Shown: positions 1-8,379 of the stretch, piece after piece
Layout of the letters: each line of letters opens with the position of its first letter
Position numbering within the stretch: the first letter of the stretch is position 1
Origin: Kaistella carnis
Lineage (GTDB): Bacteria > Bacteroidota > Bacteroidia > Flavobacteriales > Weeksellaceae
Assembly (NCBI RefSeq): GCF_003860585.1
Contig: NZ_CP034159.1
Location: 496,001-560,000 of the forward strand
Reading direction: 5' to 3'
Length of the DNA stretch: 64,000 nt
Made by a program: the position numbers and the translations under genes
The notes under the pieces: generated by a model
What the model was told of the DNA's origin: nothing
Database searches by the model: none
The model's input: only the letters and a program-made list of their open reading frames with translations

Positions 1-125
1 CAGAACCGAAAATTAAATTCTATGTTTCTGTAAAAGATCAAATTACTTCAAAAGAAGAATTTAAGGAGAAATCGGCTTCTTTAAAACAAAAAATCAATCA
101 GGTTAAAGCAGATTTAAAATTATAA
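1..125 (+). CDS. C-terminal fragment of an unidentified protein
   Basis: An open frame enters from the left edge and ends in TAA at 123-125, giving 40 residues rich in Lys and Glu with the look of an amphipathic helix (final residues VKADLKL). The rest of the gene lies outside the window. No family can be named from this tail. A strong intrinsic terminator follows 26 bp later, supporting this as a true gene end. Confidence 0.6.
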   Translation, partial: EPKIKFYVSVKDQITSKEEFKEKSASLKQKINQVKADLKL

Positions 126-151
126 GGTTCAAATTAATTTGATAACTTTAA

Positions 152-182
152 GGCAGAGATAAATTTTATTTCTGCCTTTTTT
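152..182 (+). terminator. Intrinsic terminator after the left-edge gene
   Basis: GGCAGA pairs with TCTGCC and the stem continues through an AT-rich inner part to a one-base loop; it is followed at once by six T residues. It separates the left-edge gene from the next unit. Confidence 0.8.
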
Positions 183-196
183 ATATATTATTTAGA

Positions 197-607
197 ATGA
201 GATTGTTTATTGGTAAAAGCATTTTAATTTGTTTTGGACTTAGTGTTTGCCTAAGTTTACTACTTATTTTTGCGGTTAAATTGGCAACAAGCAGACCACT
301 TTCTCCAGCTGAACCCTATCGAAATTTAAATTGTTTTGCGGGATTAGAATTTGCAATACCGATTGGGATTCAGTTATTCTTAGCAATTGCAAGTTTATTT
401 GCTTTTTTAAATATATTTGATAAAATTCGATCGCAAAGATTTCTCTCTTTTGCCACTTTCTTTTTTATTCACTTTGTACTTTTTTTTCTTTCAATCAAAG
501 AGATGATTAATGAAAATGACGTGTGGATCATGATCCTTTATTTTGTCTTTTATATGTTGCCTTGGACTTATTACTATATTAAATTTAGAAAAAAATGGGG
601 ACTTTAG
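197..607 (+). CDS. Small four-helix membrane protein, function unknown
   Basis: 136 residues with four hydrophobic stretches at about 8-30, 50-72, 80-98 and 108-128, so a small integral inner-membrane protein. No catalytic motif or family was recognised. It starts 15 bp after the T-run of the preceding terminator and is followed 46 bp later by the first of three exported proteins on the same strand, so it may be the first gene of a four-gene unit (197-2783). The call rests on hydrophobicity and an uninterrupted frame only. Confidence 0.6.
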   Translation: MRLFIGKSILICFGLSVCLSLLLIFAVKLATSRPLSPAEPYRNLNCFAGLEFAIPIGIQLFLAIASLFAFLNIFDKIRSQRFLSFATFFFIHFVLFFLSIKEMINENDVWIMILYFVFYMLPWTYYYIKFRKKWGL

Positions 608-653
608 ATCTTCAATTTTATAGCGTAATTATGTAATTTTAAAGCTTTTTATC

Positions 654-1226
654 ATGAAAAGAAATGTACTATTTTTAATTTTATTTGGAACGGTTTACTT
701 GCTTAATGCGCAGGTAAGCATGATCACATCGCAGTTTTCTCAAAACTTAACAAAATCAGATTTGCCTTTTTCAGGAGATCGGAAATTATATGCAATTGGC
801 ATCGATGACAAAAACACAGAAAACTATTTTGTGGTTTCTAAGAATCGTTCCGGCGCCGAAAATGATGAGTTGTATATTGAAAAATTCACCAAAACAGGAA
901 GTACTTTTACCAGGACTTTCCAATATAAACTAACGCATCCCATTAATAAATCTTTAGCGTTCGTCGATAATCGCGCCAGTTATTCTGATGTTGACAAAGA
1001 TGGCAATTATGAAAGCATTTCTATAATTGATCAACATGAAGCCGGACCTGAAAGTAAGGTTGAAAAAGTGATTGGAATGATCATGTACAAAAATAAACCC
1101 TATGAAATATTTGTTTCAGCAGATGATAATTTTAGTCAAAACCTCTATAGCGATAATTTTTCCCAGTTGCCAACGCCGATTAGCAAGCATTTTATTGATT
1201 TTTGGAATCGTTTGAATAAGCCCTAG
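654..1226 (+). CDS. Exported protein of unknown function
   Basis: 190 residues. Residues 1-19 form a signal peptide (Lys-Arg, a Leu/Ile/Phe core, then LLNAQ), typical of flavobacterial secreted proteins. The mature part is polar with several Asp/Asn-rich segments such as VDKDGN, and no cysteine is visible in the mature part. No family recognised. The next gene starts 23 bp downstream in the same direction; co-transcription is likely. It could be periplasmic or associated with the outer membrane. Confidence 0.6.
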   Translation: MKRNVLFLILFGTVYLLNAQVSMITSQFSQNLTKSDLPFSGDRKLYAIGIDDKNTENYFVVSKNRSGAENDELYIEKFTKTGSTFTRTFQYKLTHPINKSLAFVDNRASYSDVDKDGNYESISIIDQHEAGPESKVEKVIGMIMYKNKPYEIFVSADDNFSQNLYSDNFSQLPTPISKHFIDFWNRLNKP

Positions 1227-1249
1227 TTTTAATTCTAAGATTACGTATT

Positions 1250-1750
1250 ATGAAGTTTTATATTACGCTCCTTATTCTACTTTTTCCACATGGAATTTAT
1301 TCTCAGTATATTCTTGAAAATGAATCGGTTATTTACTCTTTCAACACTAATGGCGAAAAGAAAATGGTTTTGGTAAAAGACAATAACAATAAATATATTC
1401 AGTATCGATTCGGGACCAAACGTAAAATAGAGATGCAGTTTCCAGCGAAAAGAACAGAAGAAAGTTGGAAACACTTTCATTATATTTTTTACAGTCGCGG
1501 CGGCGGAAAAGCGAACTCTGGACAAGAAATTGCCAATCTTAGCTTTACTAAAGATGGTTACCAATATTTAATTTACGATACCTATTTTTCACAGAATGAA
1601 AAACTCGCTACGGGGATTTTACTTAAAAATTTAAAGCTCGATAAGACTACGAGGATAAATGGAATTATAAAAAATAGGGTCGGAAGTTTGTTTTCATTGA
1701 ATTTGGAAACGCCGTTAGAATTTGATGAGAGTTTAGGTTTTGAGTTTTAA
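1250..1750 (+). CDS. Exported protein of unknown function
   Basis: 166 residues with an N-terminal signal peptide (MKFYITLLILLFPHGIYSQ; cleavage expected after Ser18). The remainder is rich in Lys, Asn and aromatic residues and has a beta-strand-like pattern. No domain recognised. It lies 23 bp after one exported protein and 10 bp before a lipoprotein gene, which suggests one transcript and perhaps one envelope role; that role is not inferable. Confidence 0.6.
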   Translation: MKFYITLLILLFPHGIYSQYILENESVIYSFNTNGEKKMVLVKDNNNKYIQYRFGTKRKIEMQFPAKRTEESWKHFHYIFYSRGGGKANSGQEIANLSFTKDGYQYLIYDTYFSQNEKLATGILLKNLKLDKTTRINGIIKNRVGSLFSLNLETPLEFDESLGFEF

Positions 1751-1760
1751 ATAAAAAAAT

Positions 1761-2783
1761 ATGAAAAATTTTTGTATATCACTTTTAACCGTTCTTTTTT
1801 TATGGGTGATATTTTCTTGTGAAGAAAAAGAGAAGGAAACTACACAAATAAAATATAGACCTAAAATAGATGTTAAAAAAGAGAACGTTATTCCAGATTC
1901 TATTTTAAGTAAAAGCGTATTTATAAAGATGCAGGACTCTGGATTCACCAGAATTTGGGTTGACAGCAAAGAGAGTAGAGGAAAATACTTTTATGCAGAT
2001 ACTTTAAATATTTTTAATGTTGGGAAATATACTTTCGAAAATAACCTACCAAAGCTCACCGAAAAATTTGAGCTGAATAGACTGGAATGGTCGTACTTCA
2101 GTATTGACAGCAGTTCGGTAGAGAATAAGTTGATCAATAATAAAGAATACTTGTTTCTAACGACACAACCTGAATATATGGGTAAAGCGATTCCGGGAAA
2201 AACGGTCGAATTCTGGATGATCAATCTGAGTGACCTAAAGGATCGCCAAAGTCTTTTGTACAAAGGTTATTTCAGCGAATTCTGCAATGAGTGTATCAAA
2301 GGAGAATTTGCTATTGAAGAAAAAAATAAAAGAATCGTTTTAAAAAGTCCCTTGTATCAATATGCTTCAAAATCAAAATTAATTTTTCAGGCTTCTAAAA
2401 AGGAAAAAAAAGCAGACTATTATAAAAATTATGAAGAAAAATGGGAGAAAGATAATAGAACGGATAATCACTACGGCGCTGGTTACGCTATTATCCCAGA
2501 ATCGATTCAATCTACGTACTATAAAGACCAACTATTTAATCTTGATGGATCGGATATCGACACCATTATTGAGAATGAAAATTTTATTGTAGCAACTTAT
2601 TTTCGTGGCAATCTCTTAGGATATGATAAAAATAAAAAATTGTATTTCCCTATTATCGTTGAGTCTTGTACTTATTCTTGCAATAAAAATATTATTTTTC
2701 TCGATGAAAAAACAGTACAAATAACCTATGAAGATGGTGAAAAATTCGAGATAAAGCTCGATGAAATTATTTTTAAGAAGTAG
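1761..2783 (+). CDS. Lipoprotein of unknown function
   Basis: 340 residues. The N-terminus is a lipoprotein signal: hydrophobic core followed by WVIFSC with Cys20 as the probable lipidation site, then a charged EEKEKE tether. The mature part is a polar, Lys/Glu/Tyr-rich domain with a CNEC pair near the middle and two close cysteines (CTYSC) near residues 305-309. No family recognised. It ends the probable four-gene unit 197-2783. A processed lipoprotein in the periplasm or outer membrane is the best inference. Confidence 0.6.
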   Translation: MKNFCISLLTVLFLWVIFSCEEKEKETTQIKYRPKIDVKKENVIPDSILSKSVFIKMQDSGFTRIWVDSKESRGKYFYADTLNIFNVGKYTFENNLPKLTEKFELNRLEWSYFSIDSSSVENKLINNKEYLFLTTQPEYMGKAIPGKTVEFWMINLSDLKDRQSLLYKGYFSEFCNECIKGEFAIEEKNKRIVLKSPLYQYASKSKLIFQASKKEKKADYYKNYEEKWEKDNRTDNHYGAGYAIIPESIQSTYYKDQLFNLDGSDIDTIIENENFIVATYFRGNLLGYDKNKKLYFPIIVESCTYSCNKNIIFLDEKTVQITYEDGEKFEIKLDEIIFKK

Positions 2784-2868
2784 ATGATAGAAATTTCTTA
2801 TCTTATAAATTAAAGATCAATCTTAATTTTTTGCCCTAAAATGTCAAATGAAATTTATTAAAAAGTTG

Positions 2869-2876
2869 TAAATTTG
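2869..2876 (+). promoter_or_regulatory. Bacteroidota -7 box TAAATTTG upstream of the aminotransferase
   Basis: TAAATTTG matches the Bacteroidota consensus TAnnTTTG. It sits 54 bp before the ATG at 2931. The leader then contains a perfect inverted repeat, AATAGAAG-GT-CTTCTATT (2895-2912), which would fold as a short hairpin in the 5' untranslated region. No clear -33 TTG is visible, so the promoter is plausible but not proven. Confidence 0.5.
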
Positions 2877-2930
2877 GTTCAAACTAAAGCGACCAATAGA
2901 AGGTCTTCTATTTGTCAATAAAAATCATCT

Positions 2931-4184
2931 ATGAAAGTATCAAAATTAGCAGCTAATCTTATTGGCTCAGAAATCATCAAAATTGGAAATCAGGTTAACG
3001 ACATGAAATCTCAAGGTGCTGAAATAGCAAACCTTACCATTGGTGATTTAAATTCAAATATTTATCCGATTCCCGATTTATTAAAAGAGGAAATTCAGAA
3101 GGCCTATCAAAATAATTTAACCAATTATCCGCCAGCAAATGGACTTTTATCCTTGCGAAAAGCAATTTCAAAGGACATTAAAAACCGATGGAATTTGGAT
3201 TATTCTGAAAATGATATTTTGGTTGCCGGAGGTTCTAGACCTTTGATTTATGCCGCATTTAAAACGATCGTCGATGCGAATGATAAAGTAATTTATCCGG
3301 TTCCGTCGTGGAATAACAATCACTATTCTTACCTTACTGAAGCTCAGAAAATTGAAGTTGAAACTTCAGTAGAGAATAACTTTTTGCCCACGGCTGCTGA
3401 CATAAAACCTCATATTAAAGGCGCTGTCTTAATTGCACTCTGTTCGCCTCTAAATCCGACTGGAACTATGTTTACGAAACAGCAACTTGCTGAAATTTGT
3501 GAACTGATTATCGAAGAAAACAAAAGCCGCGGTGAAGGTGAAAAACCTTTATACCTAATGTATGATCAAATTTATGCCATGCTTACTTTCGGTGGGGAAC
3601 ATTACGATCCAGTCACTTTATATCCGGAGCTTAAAGAATTTACGATTTATATTGATGGTGCTTCGAAATGTTTCGCAGCCACAGGCGTTCGTGTAGGCTG
3701 GAGTTTTGGACCCTCTGTAGTTATTGATAAAATGAAAGCGTTGCTTGGTCACATTGGAGCTTGGGCACCAAAACCTGAGCAGGAAGCAGTATCTGTTTTA
3801 TTAAATCATCCCGAAAAAGTGGACGAATTCGTCAATCATTTTAAGGGAGAGATCGCGGAGAGTTTGACCGTTCTTCACAATGGGATTCAAGATCTTAAAA
3901 ATGAAGGTTTCTCTGTAGAAAGTATTCAGCCAATGGGCGCACTATATTTAACGGTGAAGTTAGATTATATTGGTAAAACCAAGCCCGATGGGAGTTTAAT
4001 TAAAGATTCATCTGATCTTGTTTTCTATTTGATCGAAGAAGCGGGAATTGCATTAGTTCCTTTTTCTGCCTTTGGAAATTCCCGAAATATGCCGTGGTTC
4101 CGTGCTTCTGCAGGCGGCGTTTCTCTGGATGAAATCAAAAATATGTTGCCAAGACTTAAAGATGCTTTGCAAAAGTTGAAATAA
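2931..4184 (+). CDS. PLP-dependent aminotransferase, class I/II
   Basis: 417 residues, fold-type I aminotransferase. Visible landmarks: the cofactor-contact motif around Asn175 (NPTGT), Asp212 in YDQIY, the Schiff-base Lys246 in SKCFAATGVRVGW, and an Arg near the C-terminus (FRASAGG) suited to binding the substrate carboxylate. The family transfers amino groups between an amino acid and a 2-oxo acid such as 2-oxoglutarate in the cytosol. The exact substrate cannot be read; aspartate- or aromatic-type activity is possible. It stands alone with a promoter upstream and a terminator downstream. Confidence 0.85.
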   Translation: MKVSKLAANLIGSEIIKIGNQVNDMKSQGAEIANLTIGDLNSNIYPIPDLLKEEIQKAYQNNLTNYPPANGLLSLRKAISKDIKNRWNLDYSENDILVAGGSRPLIYAAFKTIVDANDKVIYPVPSWNNNHYSYLTEAQKIEVETSVENNFLPTAADIKPHIKGAVLIALCSPLNPTGTMFTKQQLAEICELIIEENKSRGEGEKPLYLMYDQIYAMLTFGGEHYDPVTLYPELKEFTIYIDGASKCFAATGVRVGWSFGPSVVIDKMKALLGHIGAWAPKPEQEAVSVLLNHPEKVDEFVNHFKGEIAESLTVLHNGIQDLKNEGFSVESIQPMGALYLTVKLDYIGKTKPDGSLIKDSSDLVFYLIEEAGIALVPFSAFGNSRNMPWFRASAGGVSLDEIKNMLPRLKDALQKLK

Positions 4185-4250
4185 ACTGAAAGTATTCATT
4201 TTCTAAATTTCCTTCAGACCTTGTACCGGAAAATTATAATTTGGTAATAA

Positions 4251-4300
4251 ATACCCGTCATCCAGGATATTTATATGGATAAAAGACGGGTATTTATTTT
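4251..4300 (+). terminator. Hairpin and T-rich tract between aminotransferase and kdsB
   Basis: ATACCCGTC (4251-4259) pairs with GACGGGTAT (4285-4293), with a further ATCC/GGAT pairing inside, followed by TTATTTTTAT. It is most likely the aminotransferase terminator. It ends only about 20 bp before the kdsB start, so it could also lie in the kdsB leader if transcription starts further upstream. Confidence 0.65.
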
Positions 4301-4318
4301 TATAAAAATATAAAACAT

Positions 4319-5053
4319 TTGAAGACTATAGCCGTTATTCCCGCGCGTTATGAAGCATCCCGTTTTCCGGGGAAACTTATGCAAATCTTGGGTGACAAAA
4401 CCGTGATTGCCACGACGTATCAAAATGTGGTAGAAACTGAGTTATTTGATGAAGTTTTTGTTGCAACAGACTCCGAAATTATTTTTAATGAAATTAAAAA
4501 TATCGGTGGTAATGCCGTAATGACAGGATCACACGAGACAGGTAGCGACAGGATTGCAGAAGCTGTACAAAATATTGATTGTGATATCGTGGTGAACGTT
4601 CAGGGTGATGAACCCTTTCTAAAAACCGAACCTTTAAAACAATTAATTGCTGTTTTTAAAGATGATCAGGAGGAAAAAATTTCGTTAGCCTCTTTAAAAA
4701 TAAGATTACACGAAAAGGAGGAAATTGAAAATCCTAATAATGTGAAAGTTATTACTGATAATCAAGGTTTTGCATTATATTTTAGCCGTTCGGTCATTCC
4801 ATATCCCAGAGAAACTTCAGTAAAAACAGAATATTTTAAACATATTGGCGTTTATGCTTTCAGAAAAAAGGCATTGCTGAATTTTGCAAAGTTGAAAATG
4901 ATGCCTTTAGAAATAGCAGAAAAGATTGAATGCATAAGGTATTTGGAGTACGGTATGAAGATCAAAATGATCGAAACAGATTTCGTAGGCGTTGGAATTG
5001 ATGTGCCGGAAGATTTAGAGAAGGCGCGTGAAATTTTAAAACGAAATCATTAA
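4319..5053 (+). CDS. kdsB: 3-deoxy-manno-octulosonate cytidylyltransferase (CMP-Kdo synthetase)
   Basis: 244 residues. Activates Kdo with CTP to CMP-Kdo, the donor for the inner core of lipopolysaccharide; cytosolic. The nucleotidyltransferase motif [15 protein letters not shown] is near the N-terminus and the metal-binding VQGDEPF lies near residue 100, both typical of KdsB; length is normal for the family (about 245). The start appears to be TTG at 4319, because the conserved [10 protein letters not shown] begins directly after it and no upstream ATG is in frame. The gene stands directly behind a strong hairpin. Confidence 0.93.
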   Translation: MKTIAVIPARYEASRFPGKLMQILGDKTVIATTYQNVVETELFDEVFVATDSEIIFNEIKNIGGNAVMTGSHETGSDRIAEAVQNIDCDIVVNVQGDEPFLKTEPLKQLIAVFKDDQEEKISLASLKIRLHEKEEIENPNNVKVITDNQGFALYFSRSVIPYPRETSVKTEYFKHIGVYAFRKKALLNFAKLKMMPLEIAEKIECIRYLEYGMKIKMIETDFVGVGIDVPEDLEKAREILKRNH

Positions 5054-5160
5054 ATAAATAGATTACTCATTAAATTAGAATCGTTTAATCATCACCTATT
5101 TTTAAAAGTAATGATTTTAAATACCTAATGAAAATCATATTTATTCTGATTCAAAAAGTA

Positions 5161-5168
5161 TATATTTG
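5161..5168 (+). promoter_or_regulatory. Bacteroidota -7 box TATATTTG upstream of the LolA-like gene
   Basis: TATATTTG fits TAnnTTTG exactly and lies 81 bp before the ATG at 5250. A 12-bp perfect palindrome, AAGAACGTTCTT (5216-5227), sits between the two; it could be a protein-binding site or chance. No -33 element was evident. Confidence 0.4.
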
Positions 5169-5249
5169 AAAAATTTTCCTGAGGTATTAAATATCTTCTA
5201 ACCATTAATGCACGTAAGAACGTTCTTTTTTAGGACGCAATGTTATCAT

Positions 5250-5912
5250 ATGAAAAAATTATTTTTAGTATTTATATTCGCAATAGGATCTATAACTTAT
5301 GCACAAACAGCAAAAGAGATTATTGATAAAAACATAGAATTGTCTGGTGGACTCACCAATTGGAAACTTTTAAATTCTGTTTTTTTACAGGGAAAAGTAA
5401 CTCTCGGAATAAATGACGATTATCCTATCAAGATTTTTCAGCAACGCCCAAATTTGACCAAAACTGTTATTACCATTGGTAAAAAGGAAACTGCGATCGA
5501 AGGATATGACGGTACAAAAGGATATGCGATGAATTATGCGACCAATAAAATTCAAGAATATCCAAATTATGTTGCAGAGAGTTTTGACAACGATTTTATT
5601 GATTGGGAAAACAAAGGCTTTCAGGCAAAATATATGGGTAAAGAAAAGGTAGGAGACATCTACTGTCATAAAGTGGAGCTGACCAAGAATGTGAACAAAA
5701 CTGTTTATTTCTTTGACGCCAAAACTTATATGATTCTGAAAGAAATTAAAAAAGATGATACTTTACTTTATTCAGATTACAGAATGGTCGGTAGTTTGAT
5801 GATGCCCTACAGAATAGAATCAGCATCGCCAAAAAAAGACGGTGATTATGTGATGATTTTAAATAAAATAGAAACAAATAAGGTATTCCCAAGCAATACT
5901 TTTAAATTTTAA
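5250..5912 (+). CDS. Exported LolA/LppX-like outer-membrane lipoprotein-sorting family protein
   Basis: 220 residues from the ATG at 5250; an in-frame ATG 14 codons upstream is rejected because MKKLFLVFIFAIGSITYAQ at 5250 is a clean signal peptide. The mature protein (TAKEIIDKNIELSGG then alternating strands) resembles the half-barrel family of flavobacterial LolA-like proteins that bind hydrophobic ligands in the periplasm. It has no lipobox. The gene for an exported peroxidase starts one base after its stop codon, so the two are almost certainly co-transcribed. The specific ligand is unknown. Confidence 0.6.
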   Translation: MKKLFLVFIFAIGSITYAQTAKEIIDKNIELSGGLTNWKLLNSVFLQGKVTLGINDDYPIKIFQQRPNLTKTVITIGKKETAIEGYDGTKGYAMNYATNKIQEYPNYVAESFDNDFIDWENKGFQAKYMGKEKVGDIYCHKVELTKNVNKTVYFFDAKTYMILKEIKKDDTLLYSDYRMVGSLMMPYRIESASPKKDGDYVMILNKIETNKVFPSNTFKF

Positions 5913-5913
5913 A

Positions 5914-6495
5914 ATGATGAAAAAAACACTTATACTCTTAATAGCGGTCGGAGCAGTCACTATAGGCTGTAAAAATTCAAATAAAGATATATCTAAAGTG
6001 GATACAACAGAGAAAATGAACCTGAAGACCATTTACGATTTTAAAGTAGAAAGTCTAGATGGTAATGAGATTAACTTTGCAGATTTTAAAGGCAAAAAGA
6101 TTCTAATTGTTAATACAGCATCCGAATGTGGCTTCACCCCACAATATGCGGATTTAGAAAAATTGTCGAAAGATTATGCTGACAATTTAGTCGTTGTCGG
6201 TTTTCCTGCAAACAATTTTGGCGGTCAGGAGCCCGGAAGTAATAAGGAAATTGGAGCTTTTTGTGAAAAAAACTTTGGAGTTACTTTTCCTATGGCAGCA
6301 AAGGTTTCTGTGAAAGGAGATGATACAGCACCGATTTTTAAATATCTTATAGAAAAGGAGTTGAACGGCGTAAAAAACACCGCGATCCTTTGGAATTTCA
6401 CCAAATTTCTTATTGACGAAAATGGTCATCTGATTGATTCTTATATTAGTACAACGAAACCTACAAGCGATTCCATAACGAAATATTTAAAATAA
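5914..6495 (+). CDS. Glutathione peroxidase-family thiol peroxidase, lipoprotein
   Basis: 193 residues. Reduces hydroperoxides with a thiol; bacterial members usually use thioredoxin rather than glutathione. Catalytic residues are visible: Cys72 in NTASECGFT, Gln105 in FGGQEP, and Trp160-Asn161 in LWNFTKF. Cys117 in FCEKNFGVTFP is a candidate resolving cysteine. Unlike most members it begins with a lipoprotein signal (hydrophobic core, then VTIGC, Cys19), so it should act in the cell envelope. Two adjacent ATG codons are possible starts. Copy 1 of the IS1182 element lies 61 bp downstream, and its end hairpin probably terminates this transcript. Confidence 0.88.
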   Translation: MMKKTLILLIAVGAVTIGCKNSNKDISKVDTTEKMNLKTIYDFKVESLDGNEINFADFKGKKILIVNTASECGFTPQYADLEKLSKDYADNLVVVGFPANNFGGQEPGSNKEIGAFCEKNFGVTFPMAAKVSVKGDDTAPIFKYLIEKELNGVKNTAILWNFTKFLIDENGHLIDSYISTTKPTSDSITKYLK

Positions 6496-6556
6496 TTTCC
6501 TTGAAATTTGAGGATGAGAAACAAAAGATCATCTTCTGAGAATTAAAATAAAAAAA

Positions 6557-8297
6557 GAAGCCGTCTCAAAATAAAATATGAGGCGGTTTTTTTATTTTCT
6601 GTTGTAAAGCGTTAAATTTTGATTATTTGTGATTTTTGCACATTAGGATAAAAATGTGCTCTTACTTAAGCACTCTTTTTTCTTAGATTGTGTGCTAAAG
6701 CGTGTAATCCGAACTCTAATTCCACTTTTTCTATTCCTTTGTGTGTAAAACGCTTGAAGTTCCGATTGGATTTGATATGTGCAAAGACGGGTTCTACATC
6801 CGCCGTGCGTTGTTTGCGTTTTATTTCTCCGATTTCACTCAAGATGTTTTCCCGAACTCTCTCCTTATGCCGTTCTAAATTTTGGTTGCGTTCTATTATT
6901 CTGTTTCCCTGGGCTTTATGGCAAGCCCCTCGCAGCGGACAACCGTTGCAGTTTTGAGCCTGGTACAGTGAACTTGTCTGAGCATAACCGCTTTTTGTTT
7001 TTCGATTTCGGTTGGTGATTTTATTCATCGGTTGCCCCATCGGACAGATATACTGATCTTTCTCTTCGTTATAATAAAGTTTATCGCGGTGAAAGTCTTC
7101 GTTGATTTTCTTTCTTTTCGATTTTAAAATACCCTGTTCCTTATCGAAGGTGTTGTATTTTACGAAGGTTTCTATATTTTTCTCTTCCAGAAAATCATAA
7201 TTTTCTTCACTGCCGTAACCAGCATCAGCAGTAAGTTCTTCCGGCAAAAACTGATAAAGTTCTTCAAAAGTATTGAGATGTGGTTTAAGCGTATTTAAAT
7301 CATTGGTGGTTTGGTGTAAAGTATAATGAATAACAAACTGGGATTCAGAACTTACCTGCACGTTGTAGGCGGGTTTAAGTTGACCATTCTGCATATGATC
7401 ATCTTTCATGCGCATAAATGTGGCATCGGGATCGGTCTTACTATAACTGCCACGTCCGTCCAAAACCTTTTCCTGCTCCTGGTACTTATCCAGGTTCTGA
7501 GAAAAATTCTTTTGAATGTATCTTAATTTTGCCTTTGCTTTGGTGGATGCCTTCGGGTTTTTGCTGATGATCTCTTCTATTTTCTTGGCGGTCTTCTCTA
7601 TTTTATCTTTATCGATGGTTTTAAACTCCGGTGGTGTAGGATCGCTGTCTTCTTCCTCAGCAATGCTTTGGGCATAGTTCCACATTTGTTCAAGTTGTTC
7701 TGCCATCTTCTCTTTTCTGGTTTTAATGGCATTGCCCCAAACGAAGGTATATCTCCCGGCAATAGACTCTATCTTAGTTCCATCGGTAAAAACTTCTTTC
7801 AAGCTAACGAGTCCTTCCTCTGCTAATAACAGGACGACCTGTTTGAAAATGTCTTTGAAAATAGTCTTGAGTTTCTTGCTCCGAAAACGTGCGATGGTGT
7901 TATGGTCTGCGACCTGTTGAGCGGACAACCACATAAAATTAATATTCTCACGCATCGCTTTTTCGATCTTCCTGCTGGAATACGTATTATCCATATAAGC
8001 GTAAACCATCACCTTAAGCATCATCTTGGGATGAAAGCTCGGTTTGCCATCTTTACTATACTCTTCAATGAGCAATCGTAAATCCAGTTGTTCAATAATT
8101 CCATTAACGACCCGAACGGCATGATTTTCTGGAATCAATTCCTCGATTGATGGTGGGAATAACCAATTTTGTTGTTGGTTATAATCTTTAAATTTAATAC
8201 TCATATAATTGATTATCAATACTTAAAGATAGTAAAACCCTTTAAAACTGACAAATGTTAAACACAGAAAAAACCGCCTCAGTATTGAGACGGCTTC
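6557..8297 (-). mobile_element. IS1182-family insertion sequence, copy 1
   Basis: 1,741 bp, one of three near-identical copies (others 24705-26445 and 56861-58601). Both ends begin GAAGCCGTCTCAA reading inward. Each end contains a hairpin (CCGTCTCA...TGAGGCGG) followed by six or seven T, so each end is an inward-facing intrinsic terminator. No clear target duplication is visible beside the A/T-rich flanks. It sits between convergent genes: the peroxidase gene on the left and lptF/G on the right. Its left hairpin loop differs by one base from copies 2 and 3. Confidence 0.93.
6666..8204 (-). CDS. IS1182-family transposase, copy 1
   Basis: 512 residues from the ATG at 8204; an in-frame TTG five codons upstream is less likely. 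DDE transposase: first Asp in VFTDGTKIE, second Asp in TADAGYGSEE, Glu in DVEPVFAHIKSNRNFKRF. Residues 1-100 form the N-terminal domain typical of the family (FPPSIEELIPENH). A cysteine cluster (CPMG, CNGCPLRGAC) lies near residues 390-425. The protein is identical to that of copy 2 and intact, so it may be active. Probable promoter: TTTG then TATCTTTA just upstream. Confidence 0.93.
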   Translation of the reverse strand: MSIKFKDYNQQQNWLFPPSIEELIPENHAVRVVNGIIEQLDLRLLIEEYSKDGKPSFHPKMMLKVMVYAYMDNTYSSRKIEKAMRENINFMWLSAQQVADHNTIARFRSKKLKTIFKDIFKQVVLLLAEEGLVSLKEVFTDGTKIESIAGRYTFVWGNAIKTRKEKMAEQLEQMWNYAQSIAEEEDSDPTPPEFKTIDKDKIEKTAKKIEEIISKNPKASTKAKAKLRYIQKNFSQNLDKYQEQEKVLDGRGSYSKTDPDATFMRMKDDHMQNGQLKPAYNVQVSSESQFVIHYTLHQTTNDLNTLKPHLNTFEELYQFLPEELTADAGYGSEENYDFLEEKNIETFVKYNTFDKEQGILKSKRKKINEDFHRDKLYYNEEKDQYICPMGQPMNKITNRNRKTKSGYAQTSSLYQAQNCNGCPLRGACHKAQGNRIIERNQNLERHKERVRENILSEIGEIKRKQRTADVEPVFAHIKSNRNFKRFTHKGIEKVELEFGLHALAHNLRKKSA

Positions 8298-8379
8298 TTT
8301 TTGTTTTGCCGTAATATAATCCTCCCAAAAACATCGTTGCAAAACATTCTTTTATTTTTGCTAATGTTTTACGATCTAA

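Noticed and set aside
5216..5227. 12-bp palindrome AAGAACGTTCTT as a regulatory site
   Set aside because: A short AT-rich palindrome of this length is expected by chance in 64 kb; it is mentioned but not claimed as an operator.
6688..7920. Antisense ORFs of 60-89 codons inside the IS1182 copies (and equivalents in copies 2 and 3)
   Set aside because: They lie opposite the transposase, repeat identically in every copy, and have no starts with promoters or recognisable motifs.
6545..8310. Target-site duplication of the IS1182 copies
   Set aside because: Flanks of all three copies are A/T-rich, and no consistent direct repeat could be matched, so none is claimed.
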